From: Chloroflexota bacterium
Lineage (GTDB): Bacteria; Chloroflexota; Anaerolineae; CG2-30-64-16
Direction of reading: 5' to 3'
NCBI GenBank assembly: GCA_029555885.1
Contig: JAKPQT010000171.1
Location: 1-11,941, forward strand
Length of the DNA stretch: 11,941 nucleotides
Of the stretch, positions 1 to 6,581 are shown in pieces. The notes beneath the pieces were generated by a model. That model worked only from the letters and a program-made list of their open reading frames with translations. It did no database searches and was not told where the DNA came from. A program made the translations under genes and the position numbers. Each line of letters begins with the position of its first letter. The stretch's first letter is position 1.

Positions 1-30
1 CTGTCACCACGTCCGGACAAGGAAGATGCC

Positions 31-1323
31 ATGAATCCATCTGCCAGCCCCGCGGACACCGGGTGGTTCCTGCAGGACCGCTTCGGCCTGTTCATCCACT
101 GGGGCATCTACTCCGTCGCCGCGCGCCATGAGTGGGTGAAGCAGCGCGAGCGCGTCACCGACGAGGATTATCAGAAGTACTTCGACCATTTCTACCCCGA
201 CCTGTACGACCCGGCGCTGTGGGCGCGCGAGGCGAAGAACGCGGGCATGAAGTATTTTGTCGTCACGACCAAGCACCACGACGGCTTCTGCCTGTGGGAC
301 TCCGCATTGACCGACTACAAGGCTACCCGTACCCCGTGGGGTAAGGATGTCTTGCGCCCGATGGTGGACGCGTTCCGCCGCGAGGATTTCAAGGTCGGCT
401 TCTACCACTCGCTGCTCGACTGGCACCACCCGCAGTTCCCGGTGGACCCCATCCACCCGCAGCGCGACGACCTGGCGTACCGCGAGGCGCACCGGGACCG
501 CGATGTCCGCCTGTATGCCGAGTATCTCCACGGCCAGACGCGCGAGCTGCTCACGCAGTTCGGCAAGGTGGACGTGATGTGGTTCGACTTCTCCTACTCG
601 CGACGCAAGTACCCCTGGGGCCAGGGCAAGGGGAAGGACGACTGGCAGTCCGAGAAGCTGCTGGCGATGGTGCGCGAGCTGCAGCCGGGCGTCATCGTGA
701 ACGACCGGCTCGAACTGCAGGGCGACGTCAAGACGCCGGAAGAGTACCAGCCGCGCGGTTGGATGGAGGTCAACGGCCAGCGGGTCATGTGGGAGGCCTG
801 CCAGACCTTCAACGGGAGCTGGGGCTACTACCGCGACAACCTGGACTGGCGCGCGCCGGATGAGCTCATCCGCACGCTGATCGACACGGTGTCGAAGGGC
901 GGCAACCTGCTGCTCAACGTGGGGCCAAACGGCCGCGGGGAGTTCGAGCCGCGGGCGATCGAGCGGCTGCGCGCCATCGGTGAGTGGCTGCGCGTCCACG
1001 GCCGCAGCATCTACGGCTGCACGGCCAGCGAGCTGACCCCGCCGCCCGACACGCGCTTCACCTATAATCCGCAAACCAACCGGCTGTACCTGCACCTGAT
1101 GGCGTGGCCCTACAAGCACGTTCACCTGGACGGGCTGGCCGGCCGCGTCGAGTACGCGCAGCTGCTCAACGACGCATCCGAGATTCACATGAAGGTGCTC
1201 GACCCGCATCAGGAGGCCGAGACCATCACCCCGGGCGGTGGCCGCCCCGACACGCTGATGCTGGAGCTGCCGATGCAGCGGCCTGCCGTGGCTGTGCCGG
1301 TCATCGAGCTCTTCCTGAAATAA
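31..1323 (+). CDS. Alpha-L-fucosidase, glycoside hydrolase family 29
   Basis: This 430-residue enzyme should release terminal alpha-L-fucose from glycans with retention of configuration. GH29 hallmarks are visible: DRFGLFIHWGIYSV (residues 16-29), KHHDGFCLWDS (81-91), the strand DVMWFDFSY (181-189) whose Asp186 fits the catalytic nucleophile, MWEACQTFNGSWGYY (253-267) and GGNLLLNVGPNGRG (290-303). I could not assign the acid/base residue; Glu237, Glu238 or Glu255 are candidates. Residues from about 340 on form a short C-terminal beta domain. There is no signal peptide or membrane segment, so it probably acts in the cytoplasm on imported oligosaccharides. The ATG at 31 has AAGGAAG 5 nt upstream. 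The frame stays open to the window edge, so a start further upstream is not excluded. The sugar ABC importer downstream fits a catabolic role, but the fucose specificity comes only from the family. Confidence 0.93.
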   Translation: MNPSASPADTGWFLQDRFGLFIHWGIYSVAARHEWVKQRERVTDEDYQKYFDHFYPDLYDPALWAREAKNAGMKYFVVTTKHHDGFCLWDSALTDYKATRTPWGKDVLRPMVDAFRREDFKVGFYHSLLDWHHPQFPVDPIHPQRDDLAYREAHRDRDVRLYAEYLHGQTRELLTQFGKVDVMWFDFSYSRRKYPWGQGKGKDDWQSEKLLAMVRELQPGVIVNDRLELQGDVKTPEEYQPRGWMEVNGQRVMWEACQTFNGSWGYYRDNLDWRAPDELIRTLIDTVSKGGNLLLNVGPNGRGEFEPRAIERLRAIGEWLRVHGRSIYGCTASELTPPPDTRFTYNPQTNRLYLHLMAWPYKHVHLDGLAGRVEYAQLLNDASEIHMKVLDPHQEAETITPGGGRPDTLMLELPMQRPAVAVPVIELFLK

Positions 1324-1337
1324 CTACGCGGAGATAA

Positions 1338-1411
1338 CTCACGCAGAGACGCAAAGCTCGCAAAGGACGCAGGAGTCATATATATTTGCGGTCCTGGCGT
1401 CTCTGCGTGAG
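1338..1411. repeat. 74-nt hairpin repeat built on GCAAAG motifs
   Basis: A perfect 15-bp inverted repeat is formed by 1338-1352 (CTCACGCAGAGACGC) and 1397-1411. Inside it, AGGACGCA (1364-1371) pairs with 1387-1395 apart from one bulged G. The left arm contains GCAGAG, GCAAAG, GCAAAG and GCAGGAG starting at 1343, 1351, 1360 and 1369, an 8-9 nt spacing. It fills nearly all of the gap between the fucosidase and the PLP enzyme and ends 6 nt before the latter's ribosome-binding site. There is no T-run after it, so it is not a standard terminator. Similar GCAGAGACGCAAAG-type sequences recur between genes in many environmental bacteria, as I recall; copy number in this genome cannot be judged from one window. 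Confidence 0.75.
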
Positions 1412-1427
1412 CTTCCGAAGGAACCCC

Positions 1428-2618
1428 ATGACACCCTCACTCAAGTCCGAATTTCTGCTCAACCCCGATGTCGTCTTTCTCAACCACGGTTCGTTCGGCG
1501 CGTGCCCGAAGGCCGTATTCGAGACCTACCAGGCCTGGCAGCGCCAGCTCGAATGGGAGCCGGTCGAGTTCATCGGCCGCCGCGCTGACCGGCTGCTGGC
1601 CGAGTCGCGCGGCGCGCTGGCCGCGTATCTCGGTGTGGCCGACCCGAACAACCTGGTCTACTTCCCGAACCCGACGACCGCGGCGAACATGGTCGCGCGC
1701 AGCCTGGCGGGCGTCGGCTCGCAGCCTGCGAACGGCCACGGCGCGCTGTTGCTCGGGCCGGGCGACGTCATCCTGACGACCGACCACGAGTATCCCGCGA
1801 TGGACAACACCTGGAAGTTCATCTCTGAGCGCACCGGCGCAGCATACGTGCATCACCCGATGCCGCTGCCCATGACGACGCCGGAAGATTTCGTGGAGCG
1901 CTTCTGGTCAGCCGTCACGCCGGCCACGAAGGTCATCTTCATCAGCCACATCACGTGCCAGACCGCGCTCATCTTCCCGATCGCGGAGATCATCCGGCGG
2001 GCGCGCGCCGCGGGCATCCTGACCATCATCGACGGCGCGCATGCACCGAGCCAGATTCCGCTGAACCTGGATGCGCTGGGCGCAGACATCTACGTGGCCG
2101 CGTGTCATAAGTGGCTCTGTGCACCGAAGGGATCGGCATTCCTCTATGCGCGGCCGGAGGTCCATCACCTGCTCGACCCGCTGGTCATCAGCCGGGGATT
2201 CGGCTACGAGCCGGTCAACGGCCGGTCGTCGCTGGTCGCGTGGCAGGAGGCCCAGGGCACGCGCGATGTGTCCGCGTTCCTATCGGTGCCCGCGGCCATC
2301 CGCTTCCAGGCTGAGCACGACTGGGATGCCGTGCGGGCGCGCTGCCACAGCCTGGCCCTCGAGACACGCAGGCGCATTCACGCGTTGACAGGGTTGGAGG
2401 TCATCTCGCCGGAGGACTGGTTCAGCCAGCTCGTGAGCATCCGTCTGCCGGACAGCACCGATCTGCCCGCGCTGCACCGGGCGCTCTGGGAGGACCACCG
2501 TATCGAGGTGCCCATCGGCCGCTGGAACGGGCAGGCCTACGTGCGCGTGTCGTTCCAGGCGTACAACGATGAGTCGGATGCCGACGCGCTTGTGCGCGCA
2601 CTCCAGGAGCTGCTTTAG
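1428..2618 (+). CDS. Class V PLP-dependent aminotransferase-fold enzyme, isopenicillin-N-epimerase-like
   Basis: A 396-residue fold-type I pyridoxal-phosphate enzyme of the aminotransferase class V family. It has the N-terminal FLNHGSFGACP segment (17-27) typical of the isopenicillin N epimerase (CefD)/EgtE-like branch. It also has FPNPTTAAN (79-87) in the cofactor phosphate region, IIDGAHAPSQIPL (200-212) with Asp202 expected to contact the pyridine nitrogen, and CHKWLCAPKGSAFLY with Lys228 as the probable Schiff-base lysine. The exact reaction (racemase, C-S lyase or aminotransferase) cannot be read from the sequence, and a beta-lactam pathway is not implied. I chose the ATG at 1428, which follows GAAGGA at a 5-nt gap. 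An in-frame TTG at 1386 lies inside the hairpin repeat and has no good ribosome site. It is co-directional with the fucosidase, 104 nt upstream. No membrane segment is seen. Confidence 0.88.
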   Translation: MTPSLKSEFLLNPDVVFLNHGSFGACPKAVFETYQAWQRQLEWEPVEFIGRRADRLLAESRGALAAYLGVADPNNLVYFPNPTTAANMVARSLAGVGSQPANGHGALLLGPGDVILTTDHEYPAMDNTWKFISERTGAAYVHHPMPLPMTTPEDFVERFWSAVTPATKVIFISHITCQTALIFPIAEIIRRARAAGILTIIDGAHAPSQIPLNLDALGADIYVAACHKWLCAPKGSAFLYARPEVHHLLDPLVISRGFGYEPVNGRSSLVAWQEAQGTRDVSAFLSVPAAIRFQAEHDWDAVRARCHSLALETRRRIHALTGLEVISPEDWFSQLVSIRLPDSTDLPALHRALWEDHRIEVPIGRWNGQAYVRVSFQAYNDESDADALVRALQELL

Positions 2619-2639
2619 TCGCATTTCAGACCGCGTTGT

Positions 2640-2675
2640 CAGGCACCGCAGTCGGCAAATGAACTGCGGCGCCTG
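2640..2675 (+). terminator. Stem-loop after the PLP enzyme gene, possible terminator
   Basis: CAGGCACCGCAGT (2640-2652) pairs with ACTGCGGCGCCTG (2663-2675) with a single A/C mismatch and a 10-nt loop. It starts 21 nt after the stop codon at 2618. No T-tract follows, so intrinsic termination is uncertain. It may instead protect the 3' end of the transcript. Confidence 0.45.
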
Positions 2676-2697
2676 GCTCTGGCGTGTACACCGTGCC

Positions 2698-2729
2698 CGG
2701 TCTCACGAGCTAAGTTGCCTGTGAGACCG
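2698..2729. promoter_or_regulatory. 9-bp inverted repeat upstream of the importer promoter
   Basis: CGGTCTCAC (2698-2706) and GTGAGACCG (2721-2729) form a perfect inverted repeat with 14 nt between the arms. It ends 23 nt before the -35 hexamer of the predicted sugar-importer promoter. It could be a regulator binding site or a second read-through-limiting hairpin after the upstream operon. The sequence alone does not decide between these. Confidence 0.45.
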
Positions 2730-2752
2730 AACCTGGCCTGAAGAAAATGGGC

Positions 2753-2781
2753 TTGACATGATATGGAAACAGGACTATGAT
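2753..2781 (+). promoter_or_regulatory. Sigma-70-type promoter for the sugar ABC importer
   Basis: TTGACA (2753-2758) and TATGAT (2776-2781) are separated by exactly 17 nt. The -35 is full consensus and the -10 is one base off. Transcription would begin near 2788. The -10 is flanked by a 5-bp inverted repeat, AGGAC (2771-2775) and GTCCT (2782-2786), a possible operator that would block RNA polymerase. The local AT-rich stretch stands out from the GC-rich surroundings. It gives the importer a promoter separate from the fucosidase unit. Confidence 0.75.
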
Positions 2782-2787
2782 GTCCTT

Positions 2788-2976
2788 AGTCAGCGGTCGG
2801 CAAAGGCGTTGATGGCTGATTCTTCTTCTGCATCTCCATTAACGTGATTGCCTCCCGACTTGGCCGCACTGGCTGGCTCCCATGTGCGGCAAGAGCTCTT
2901 GCTGCCGGCTACAGGCTGTGTACGTCGTTGGCACGTTTTGCTTCAGTCTTTTTCTGCTCACAAGGAGGTGTATCCC
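2788..2976 (+). promoter_or_regulatory. Long 5' leader of the importer mRNA with palindrome and stem-loop
   Basis: From the predicted start point to the ATG there are about 190 nt without a convincing gene. GCCGCAC (2863-2869) can pair with GTGCGGC (2884-2890). This overlaps by two bases a perfect 14-bp palindrome, GCAAGAGCTCTTGC (2889-2902), so the two structures would compete in RNA. The palindrome is also a plausible dimeric-repressor site on DNA. A strong ribosome site, AAGGAGGTG (2962-2970), follows a pyrimidine-rich stretch. I could not match the leader to a known riboswitch class. Confidence 0.45.
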
Positions 2977-4365
2977 ATGAAGCAAGCCTTATCGCGACGT
3001 CGGTTTCTTCTGAGCACCGGTTTGGCCGCGAGCACCGCGGCCCTGGCTGCCTGCGTAGCGCCGCCCACGACTGCGCCGGCTGCCCCCGCACAAGAGGGAG
3101 CTGGAGAAGCTCCCGCCGCAGCACCCCCGCCCGCAGAGGCTAAGGTCGTCGAAGCATGGTCCCGCATGACCGATGTCGCCGCCGAGTCTCAGAAGGGCAT
3201 CATCGAGAACTACAACGCCAAGAACGACAAGGGCATCAGGGTCGAGTTTGTCTACATCGCACAGACCGCAGGTAGCCAGGCCGACGAGAAGCTCTTGACG
3301 GCTGTCGCAGGCGGCACGCCGCCCGGCGCGTACTACGCAGATCGTTTCACCGTTCCTCAGTTCGCCTACCAGGGCTTCTTCTCCGACATCACCGAGGCGG
3401 CCACCGGGGTCGGTGTGACCGCCGACCAGTACTTCGACTTCGCATGGCAGGAAGCGACCCTCAAGGATCGGCTCTACTGTCTGCCGTTCGACACCGACAC
3501 GCGCGCCTTGTGGTACAACAAGGACATCTTCGAAGAGGCGGGCCTCGATCCCGAGAAACCGCCGCAGAACCTGGACGAGTTCAAGGAGATGGTCAAGGCG
3601 TTGGAGGTGCGGGGCGGCGGCGGCCAGTTGACCCGCTTCGGCTTCCATCCGCTGTATGACCAGGCTTGGCTCTACACCTGGGGCTTCTGTTTCAAGGGTG
3701 AGTTCCAGGATCCGGCCACCAAGAGGATCACCTTCGCCCATCCCAACAACATCAAGGCGATGGAATTCGTCAAGCAGTGGGTGGATGAGATCGGCATCCA
3801 GGACATCGATGCCATGATCGCGGCCTGCGCCGGCACGGCCTGCGACGGGCCGAATGACTGGTTCTGGACCGGCCAGTTCGCCTCCATCGTCAGCGGCGAC
3901 TGGAAAGTGTCGCAGGCGCACCAGTACAAGCCGGATGGGAACTTCGGCGTCGTGCCGATGCCGGGGCCGGATGGTCCGGCGCCGCATGCGAGCTGGGCCG
4001 GCGGCTGGAGCTGGGCAGTGCCCAAGGGCTACGCCGACATCGAGGCCGCATTCGACGTCATCTGGTACTTCTGCGGCGAAGAAGGCCAGACGAAGTACAA
4101 CAAGGACACCTATCACATTCCGACCATGAAGAAGGTCGCGGAAGACCCCTATTTCCGCGAGGACCCGCTGCATGCGGTCTTCATGGACCTGTTGCCCGTG
4201 TCGCACACTCGACCGCCGATCCCGTTCGGGAGCAAGCTGTGGGACCTGCAGTACACAGCCTTCCGCGACGAGATCCCGCATGGCACCAAGACGCCTGAAC
4301 AGGCCTTGACAGATATCGACAACACCATCAACAAGGACCTGGAGGAAGCTGGCTTCTTCTCGTAA
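2977..4365 (+). CDS. Sugar ABC transporter substrate-binding lipoprotein, CUT1 type
   Basis: A 462-residue extracellular solute-binding protein of family 1 (UgpB/MalE-like). It begins with a twin-arginine signal (SRRRFLL, residues 6-12), a hydrophobic stretch and a lipobox ALAAC ending at Cys26. It is therefore predicted to be exported folded by Tat and lipid-anchored to the outer face of the cytoplasmic membrane. An Ala/Pro-rich linker (27-55) separates the anchor from the two-lobed binding domain (about 57-445). That domain includes ALWYNKDIFEEAGLDPEK (167-184), the usual family segment for closing over a sugar. Later Trp-rich stretches (NDWFWTG, WAGGWSWAVPKG) fit stacking against a carbohydrate. 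The ATG at 2977 follows AAGGAGGTG at a 6-nt gap; the frame upstream of it has no signal-like start. Two permease genes follow, so this is the receptor of that importer. The sugar is not identifiable. Confidence 0.93.
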   Translation: MKQALSRRRFLLSTGLAASTAALAACVAPPTTAPAAPAQEGAGEAPAAAPPPAEAKVVEAWSRMTDVAAESQKGIIENYNAKNDKGIRVEFVYIAQTAGSQADEKLLTAVAGGTPPGAYYADRFTVPQFAYQGFFSDITEAATGVGVTADQYFDFAWQEATLKDRLYCLPFDTDTRALWYNKDIFEEAGLDPEKPPQNLDEFKEMVKALEVRGGGGQLTRFGFHPLYDQAWLYTWGFCFKGEFQDPATKRITFAHPNNIKAMEFVKQWVDEIGIQDIDAMIAACAGTACDGPNDWFWTGQFASIVSGDWKVSQAHQYKPDGNFGVVPMPGPDGPAPHASWAGGWSWAVPKGYADIEAAFDVIWYFCGEEGQTKYNKDTYHIPTMKKVAEDPYFREDPLHAVFMDLLPVSHTRPPIPFGSKLWDLQYTAFRDEIPHGTKTPEQALTDIDNTINKDLEEAGFFS

Positions 4366-4425
4366 GGCGCAGGCAATGCACCGGTCCACGCGGCCAGATT
4401 AGCGGTTGACAACCTCAGTTGACCT

Positions 4426-4463
4426 GGGACTTGGAGTCACTCGCAAGGGCGATTCCAAGTCCC
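4426..4463 (+). promoter_or_regulatory. Intercistronic stem-loop between binding protein and first permease
   Basis: GGGACTTGGA (4426-4435) pairs perfectly with TCCAAGTCCC (4454-4463). Within the loop, TCGC (4441-4444) can pair with GCGA (4449-4452) over an AAGG loop. No T-tract follows. In malE-malF-like operons such structures stabilise the upstream message and reduce expression of the permeases; the same role here is inferred. Confidence 0.65.
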
Positions 4464-4485
4464 CACCGAGTGTGCAGCAGCCATC

Positions 4486-4530
4486 GCGGAGATGAGGCGC
4501 GCCGAAGGCGCGTCATGCACCGATCTCCGC
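4486..4530 (+). promoter_or_regulatory. Second intercistronic two-tier stem-loop before the permease start
   Basis: GCGGAGAT (4486-4493) pairs perfectly with ATCTCCGC (4523-4530). Inside, GGCGCGCC (4496-4503) pairs with GGCGCGTC (4507-4514) over a GAA loop, including one G-T pair. The element ends about 13 nt before the ribosome-binding segment (ACAGGAAAG) of the permease gene, so it could affect translation start as well as mRNA decay. Confidence 0.6.
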
Positions 4531-4555
4531 ATCAGCCGAGACAACAGGAAAGCCC

Positions 4556-5494
4556 ATGGCCACTACACTGACTACTGCAAGGCCTCATCGTCGCCGGTTG
4601 CGTCAACGCACGCGACATATCATCAACGGTCTCCTGTTTGCATCGCCGTGGCTCATCGGGCTGCTGGTGTTCTGGATCTATCCGACGCTTGCCTCAGCCT
4701 ACTACAGCTTCACCAAGTTCAACGCGGTACAGGCCCCCAGGTGGGTCGGTTTAGCCAACTATATCGAGCTGTTCACGCAGGATATCAACTTCAAGGCGGC
4801 GGTCTTCAATACCTTCTATTTCGCAGTCGTCTCGATCCCTCTGGCCGTGCTCCTGGCATTCACCCTGGCGCTGATGTTGAATGCCAAAATCAAAGGGCAG
4901 GTCGTGTATCGGACGATTTACTTCCTGCCGACGCTCGTGCCCGAGGTGGCCCTGGCGATGGTGTGGATATATCTGTTCACGCCGGGGTCCGGCCTGGTCA
5001 ACGTGCCCTTCGAGTGGCTGGGCATCTACCGGCTCTGCTGGTTAACGTGCCCGCAGATGGCGCGGCCCACCCTCGTGCTGCTGGCCTTATGGATTATCGG
5101 GCAACAGGTGATCCTCTATCTGGCAGGCTTGCAGGACGTGCCGCAGGACCTTTACGATGCGGCCGATGTGGATGGGGCGAGCTTCTTCAGCCGGCTCCGG
5201 CATGTGACAATCCCGATGCTGACGCCCGTTATCTTCTTCCATGTCATCACGTCGGTCATCGGGGCCCTTCAGTTTTTCGCCATTCCTTTCATCATGACGG
5301 GCGGCACCGGCTTCCCGGCGAACAGCACGCTGTTCTATTCCATCTATATGTATAAGCAAGCGTTCCAGTATTTCCAGATGGGGTATGCGTCAGCGTTGGC
5401 CTGGTTGCTCTTTCTGACAACCCTCGTCGTGACGCTTGTCATTTTCCGGTCGGCACGGCTCTGGGTCTTCTATGCCGGCGGAGAGCAGAACTAG
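4556..5494 (+). CDS. Sugar ABC transporter permease, MalF/UgpA type
   Basis: A 312-residue membrane protein of the binding-protein-dependent transport inner-membrane component family. After a basic N-terminus (HRRRLRQRTR) come about six hydrophobic segments: roughly 22-48, 82-108, 120-141, 161-182, 222-245 and 281-303. The cytoplasmic EAA loop is DLYDAADVDGASFF at 198-211 followed by RHVTIPML (214-221). This is the site that docks on the ATPase; the usual Glu-Ala-Ala reads Asp-Ala-Ala here, a common variant in this subunit. The ATG at 4556 has AGGAA upstream. It forms the translocation pore with the next gene and receives sugar from the upstream lipoprotein. The 190-nt gap to that gene holds two stem-loops, so lower expression than the receptor is expected. 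No ATPase gene is nearby. Confidence 0.93.
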   Translation: MATTLTTARPHRRRLRQRTRHIINGLLFASPWLIGLLVFWIYPTLASAYYSFTKFNAVQAPRWVGLANYIELFTQDINFKAAVFNTFYFAVVSIPLAVLLAFTLALMLNAKIKGQVVYRTIYFLPTLVPEVALAMVWIYLFTPGSGLVNVPFEWLGIYRLCWLTCPQMARPTLVLLALWIIGQQVILYLAGLQDVPQDLYDAADVDGASFFSRLRHVTIPMLTPVIFFHVITSVIGALQFFAIPFIMTGGTGFPANSTLFYSIYMYKQAFQYFQMGYASALAWLLFLTTLVVTLVIFRSARLWVFYAGGEQN

Positions 5495-5545
5495 GGCTGC
5501 CTGCGGGCGGCTCACATGCACCGATAGCGAGGAGATGACCGGCCC

Positions 5546-6439
5546 ATGACGGTGAAGACTCAGCCGGTGTCGCGGCCTCCGACGATCTTTGGCGTGCGGC
5601 TTACCCGGAAGCGCATCAAGCATCTGGCCAGCCGCGTCCTGATTCACGCTGCGCTTATCCCGGCGGCTCTGATCTTCATGCTGCCGTTTCTGTGGATGCT
5701 CTCCACCTCGCTCAAGTCGAAGACGCAGCTTTACGTCTATCCGCCGATCCTGGTTCCGATTCCGCCGGAGTGGAGCAACTATCCGACGGCCGTCAACTAC
5801 ATCGACTTCTTCCTCTACCTGCGCAACACGCTGGTCATCGCCGTGTCAGCCACGATCGGCCAGCTCATCTCCTGTTCGCTGGTCGCCTACAGCCTGGCGC
5901 GCATCCCGTGGCCCGGGCGGAATCTCTTGTTCATCTTCACTGTCGCGACCCTGATGCTTCCATTTCAGGTGACGCTCATTCCGCTGTTCATCGTGTTCAA
6001 GACCCTCGGATGGGTGGGCGATTTCCGCCCGCTGATCATCCCGAGCTTTTTCGGCAGCGCGCTCTACATCTTCCTGTTGCGGCAGTTTTTCATGACGCTC
6101 CCGATGGAGCTATCTGAAGCAGCCCGCATCGATGGGGCCAGCGAACTGCGTATCTATGCCATGGTCATCCTGCCGCTGGCGAAGCCGGCCCTCGCGACGG
6201 TCGCGATCTTCGAGTTTATCGCCCGGTGGCGCGACTACCTGGGACCGTTGATCTACCTGAGCAACCAGAAGCAGTACACCCTCTCGCTGGGCATTTACGA
6301 GTATCGCTCCCAATATGGCGCCGAGTGGGGGCTCCTGATGGCCGCCTCGGTGCTGATCACCTTGCCCATTATCCTGCTCTTCTTCTTCCTTCAGAAAACC
6401 TTCGTCCAGGGCATCGCGCTCACCGGCATCAAGGGTTAG
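5546..6439 (+). CDS. Sugar ABC transporter permease, MalG/UgpE type
   Basis: A 297-residue inner-membrane subunit that pairs with the preceding permease. Hydrophobic segments lie at about 33-55, 93-117, 126-151, 161-179, 211-229 and 261-283. The first is followed by SLKSKTQLYVYPP, the usual opening of MalG-type subunits. The EAA loop is canonical: LSEAARIDGASELRIYAMVILPLAKPA lies at about 189-215, with Glu191-Ala-Ala, Gly197 and Leu-Pro 209-210. The ATG at 5546 is preceded by GAGGAG (5529-5534) at an 11-nt gap. An ATG at 5535 is closed by a stop after three further codons and can be ignored. Only 51 nt separate it from the upstream permease, so the two should be co-transcribed. It is the last gene of the importer unit, and the lack of an ATPase gene implies a shared MsmK-like ATPase elsewhere. 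Confidence 0.94.
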   Translation: MTVKTQPVSRPPTIFGVRLTRKRIKHLASRVLIHAALIPAALIFMLPFLWMLSTSLKSKTQLYVYPPILVPIPPEWSNYPTAVNYIDFFLYLRNTLVIAVSATIGQLISCSLVAYSLARIPWPGRNLLFIFTVATLMLPFQVTLIPLFIVFKTLGWVGDFRPLIIPSFFGSALYIFLLRQFFMTLPMELSEAARIDGASELRIYAMVILPLAKPALATVAIFEFIARWRDYLGPLIYLSNQKQYTLSLGIYEYRSQYGAEWGLLMAASVLITLPIILLFFFLQKTFVQGIALTGIKG

Positions 6440-6469
6440 GTCAGTATACGCCCTCGCGCCGCCAGACAT

Positions 6470-6483
6470 CGAGCATTAGCTCG
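6470..6483. other. Small perfect hairpin after the importer operon
   Basis: CGAGCATTAGCTCG forms a 5-bp stem with an ATTA loop, 30 nt after the MalG-type stop codon. No T-run follows. A weaker 6-bp pair, AGTTGC (6528-6533) with GCAACT (6548-6553), lies further on. Between the permease and the ClC gene I see no convincing standard terminator. Confidence 0.3.
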
Positions 6484-6575
6484 TAGCGTGTTAGCTGCAT
6501 GCCTCCTGGCTCGGGTGTGCAACCTCCAGTTGCCGAAACCGGCCAAAGCAACTCTCGGCTAGACACTTAACACAG

Positions 6576-6581
6576 TATAAT
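6576..6581 (+). promoter_or_regulatory. Consensus -10 hexamer upstream of, or within, the ClC start region
   Basis: TATAAT at 6576-6581 is a perfect -10 in otherwise GC-rich DNA. No good -35 lies 16-18 nt upstream, so this is a tentative promoter. If used, transcription would start near 6588. That would exclude the ATG at 6580 and favour the GTG at 6652, which has its own ribosome site. Confidence 0.35.

Noticed and set aside
1..34. End of an upstream gene overlapping the fucosidase start by ATGA
   Set aside because: Frame 2 is open for ten codons and stops at 32-34, but such a short stretch has no other support, and any ATGA start creates a TGA in that frame.
4..1209. Long open frame on the - strand opposite the fucosidase (about 400 codons)
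   Set aside because: It is a GC-rich antisense shadow of a clear GH29 gene, and its translation is Val/Arg/Leu-rich without any domain pattern.
1386..1427. TTG start adding 14 residues to the class V PLP enzyme
   Set aside because: Those codons come from the hairpin repeat and the family's usual N-terminus begins at the later ATG with a good ribosome site.
2753..2786. LacI-family operator around the importer promoter
   Set aside because: The palindromes there do not match the usual LacI-type pattern with a central CG; only generic inverted repeats can be claimed.
2989..4389. Long open frame on the - strand opposite the binding-protein gene (466 codons)
   Set aside because: The + strand has a full signal peptide, lipobox and family motifs. 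The antisense product is low-complexity and has no convincing ribosome site.
4492..5355. + strand open frame overlapping the first permease
   Set aside because: The permease frame carries the membrane segments and EAA loop. This frame is out of register and its N-terminal part lies in the intercistronic hairpin.
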